A stretch of DNA of 14,548 nucleotides from an uncultured Bacteriovorax sp. (lineage in GTDB: Bacteria; Bdellovibrionota; Bacteriovoracia; Bacteriovoracales; Bacteriovoracaceae), in assembly GCA_946482295.1 (NCBI GenBank), contig CAMLRB010000085.1, positions 1-14,548 on the forward strand. Direction: 5' to 3'. The notes beneath the pieces were generated by a model. That model saw only the letters and a list, made by a program, of their open reading frames with translations. It did not search any database and was not told the origin of the DNA. Below are positions 14,229 through 14,548 of this stretch, in pieces. The translations under genes were made by a program, and so were the position numbers. Each line of letters opens with the position of its first letter. Positions within the stretch are counted from its first letter, which is position 1.

Positions 14229-14548
14229 TTAGAGATTTTTACGATTGAAGAATCGATAAATCTTCAGACGATCAACAAAAGGATCAGTGCATTTTTCAGA
14301 ACAGGTTTCTAAAGATGCATTGATCAGATCCTCTTTAATGTTCGAATTCGTATCTACTTTCATGGCCAAGCTGTGAATAAAATCCACCTCATTGTCTCCA
14401 ACTGTTTGTCCTAGATTCCAAAGTAAACCAAAGACAAAATCAGTGTTCGCCAGTTCTCCTCGTTCAAAGGCCATTTGATATTGTTGTTTCTTTTTTACCG
14501 ATTTTCCATTGTAGAGATTGTAGTCCTTAATTTTTGTTGCGAGCTTTT
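14229..14548 (-). CDS. Partial gene of unknown function, cut by the right window edge
   Basis: Minus-strand reading frame that stays open to the end of the window, so its start lies beyond base 14548. There is an internal ATG at 14474, but the residues before it (about KDYNLYNGKSVKKKQQYQ) join naturally to MAFERGELANTDFVFGLLWN, which argues that this ATG is not the start. The visible 105 residues are soluble and mixed in charge, with two cysteines four apart (ETCSEKCTDP) near the C-terminus; no catalytic motif is visible. I recognise no family. The gene converges on the oligopeptidase with a four-base gap. A weak hairpin CGATT-GAAG-AATCG (14243-14256) lies inside its 3' end. Confidence 0.72.
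   Translation of the reverse strand, partial: KLATKIKDYNLYNGKSVKKKQQYQMAFERGELANTDFVFGLLWNLGQTVGDNEVDFIHSLAMKVDTNSNIKEDLINASLETCSEKCTDPFVDRLKIYRFFNRKNL

Noticed and set aside
14243..14256. Hairpin CGATT-GAAG-AATCG as a terminator of the oligopeptidase gene
   Set aside because: Five-pair stem with no T-run after it, and it lies in the opposing coding region.
1..14548. Defence island, prophage, CRISPR or transposon
   Set aside because: No integrase, transposase, cas, restriction-modification pair, terminal inverted repeats or regular spacer arrays were seen.

Overview
The window looks like ordinary chromosome from a low-GC (roughly 40% by eye) Gram-negative bacterium. Two type II lipoprotein signals, two other Sec-type signal peptides, several TTG start codons and the tightly packed operons are compatible with a Bdellovibrionota / Bacteriovorax-like predator or relative. 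That assignment is inference from overall sequence flavour, not from a marker gene. No tRNA, rRNA, CRISPR array, insertion sequence, prophage or integration site was seen.

Layout, left to right. (1) The 3' part of an acyl-CoA dehydrogenase gene enters from the left edge (+). A 50-base gap with a perfect 15-bp dyad follows. Then come a soluble protein with a possible PD-(D/E)XK nuclease-like core and two tandem paralogous lipoproteins, all + and almost without spacing. (2) A minus-strand pair, read right to left, encodes an APH-fold (homoserine-kinase-like) phosphotransferase and a THUMP-domain RNA methyltransferase; it converges on the lipoproteins with a 4-base overlap. (3) Divergent from this pair, a good sigma70-type promoter drives ahcY (S-adenosylhomocysteine hydrolase), rpiB (ribose-5-phosphate isomerase B) and a polytopic membrane protein with a DEISWGQ motif, joined by 1- and 4-base overlaps. 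(4) A minus-strand pair follows: a large exported cysteine-containing protein with a Lys/Ala/Asp-rich repeat tract, and a DPM1-like family 2 glycosyltransferase starting at TTG directly after its stop. (5) A 180-base divergent region leads to a DtxR/MntR-type regulator with altered metal ligands, an exported protein of unknown function, and a cytoplasmic M3-family zinc oligopeptidase. (6) A partial minus-strand gene of unknown function runs off the right edge.

How the genes may work together. The methyltransferase uses S-adenosylmethionine and produces S-adenosylhomocysteine, AhcY removes that product, and RpiB handles ribose-5-phosphate, which can derive from the released adenosine. This makes the central region loosely a methyl-cycle and ribose-salvage neighbourhood. 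The less familiar parts are the nuclease-like/lipoprotein cluster, the exported Cys-rich protein coupled to a glycosyltransferase, and the atypical metalloregulator operon. I do not see a clear new defence or mobile system; the best candidates for undescribed biology are these uncharacterised envelope proteins.
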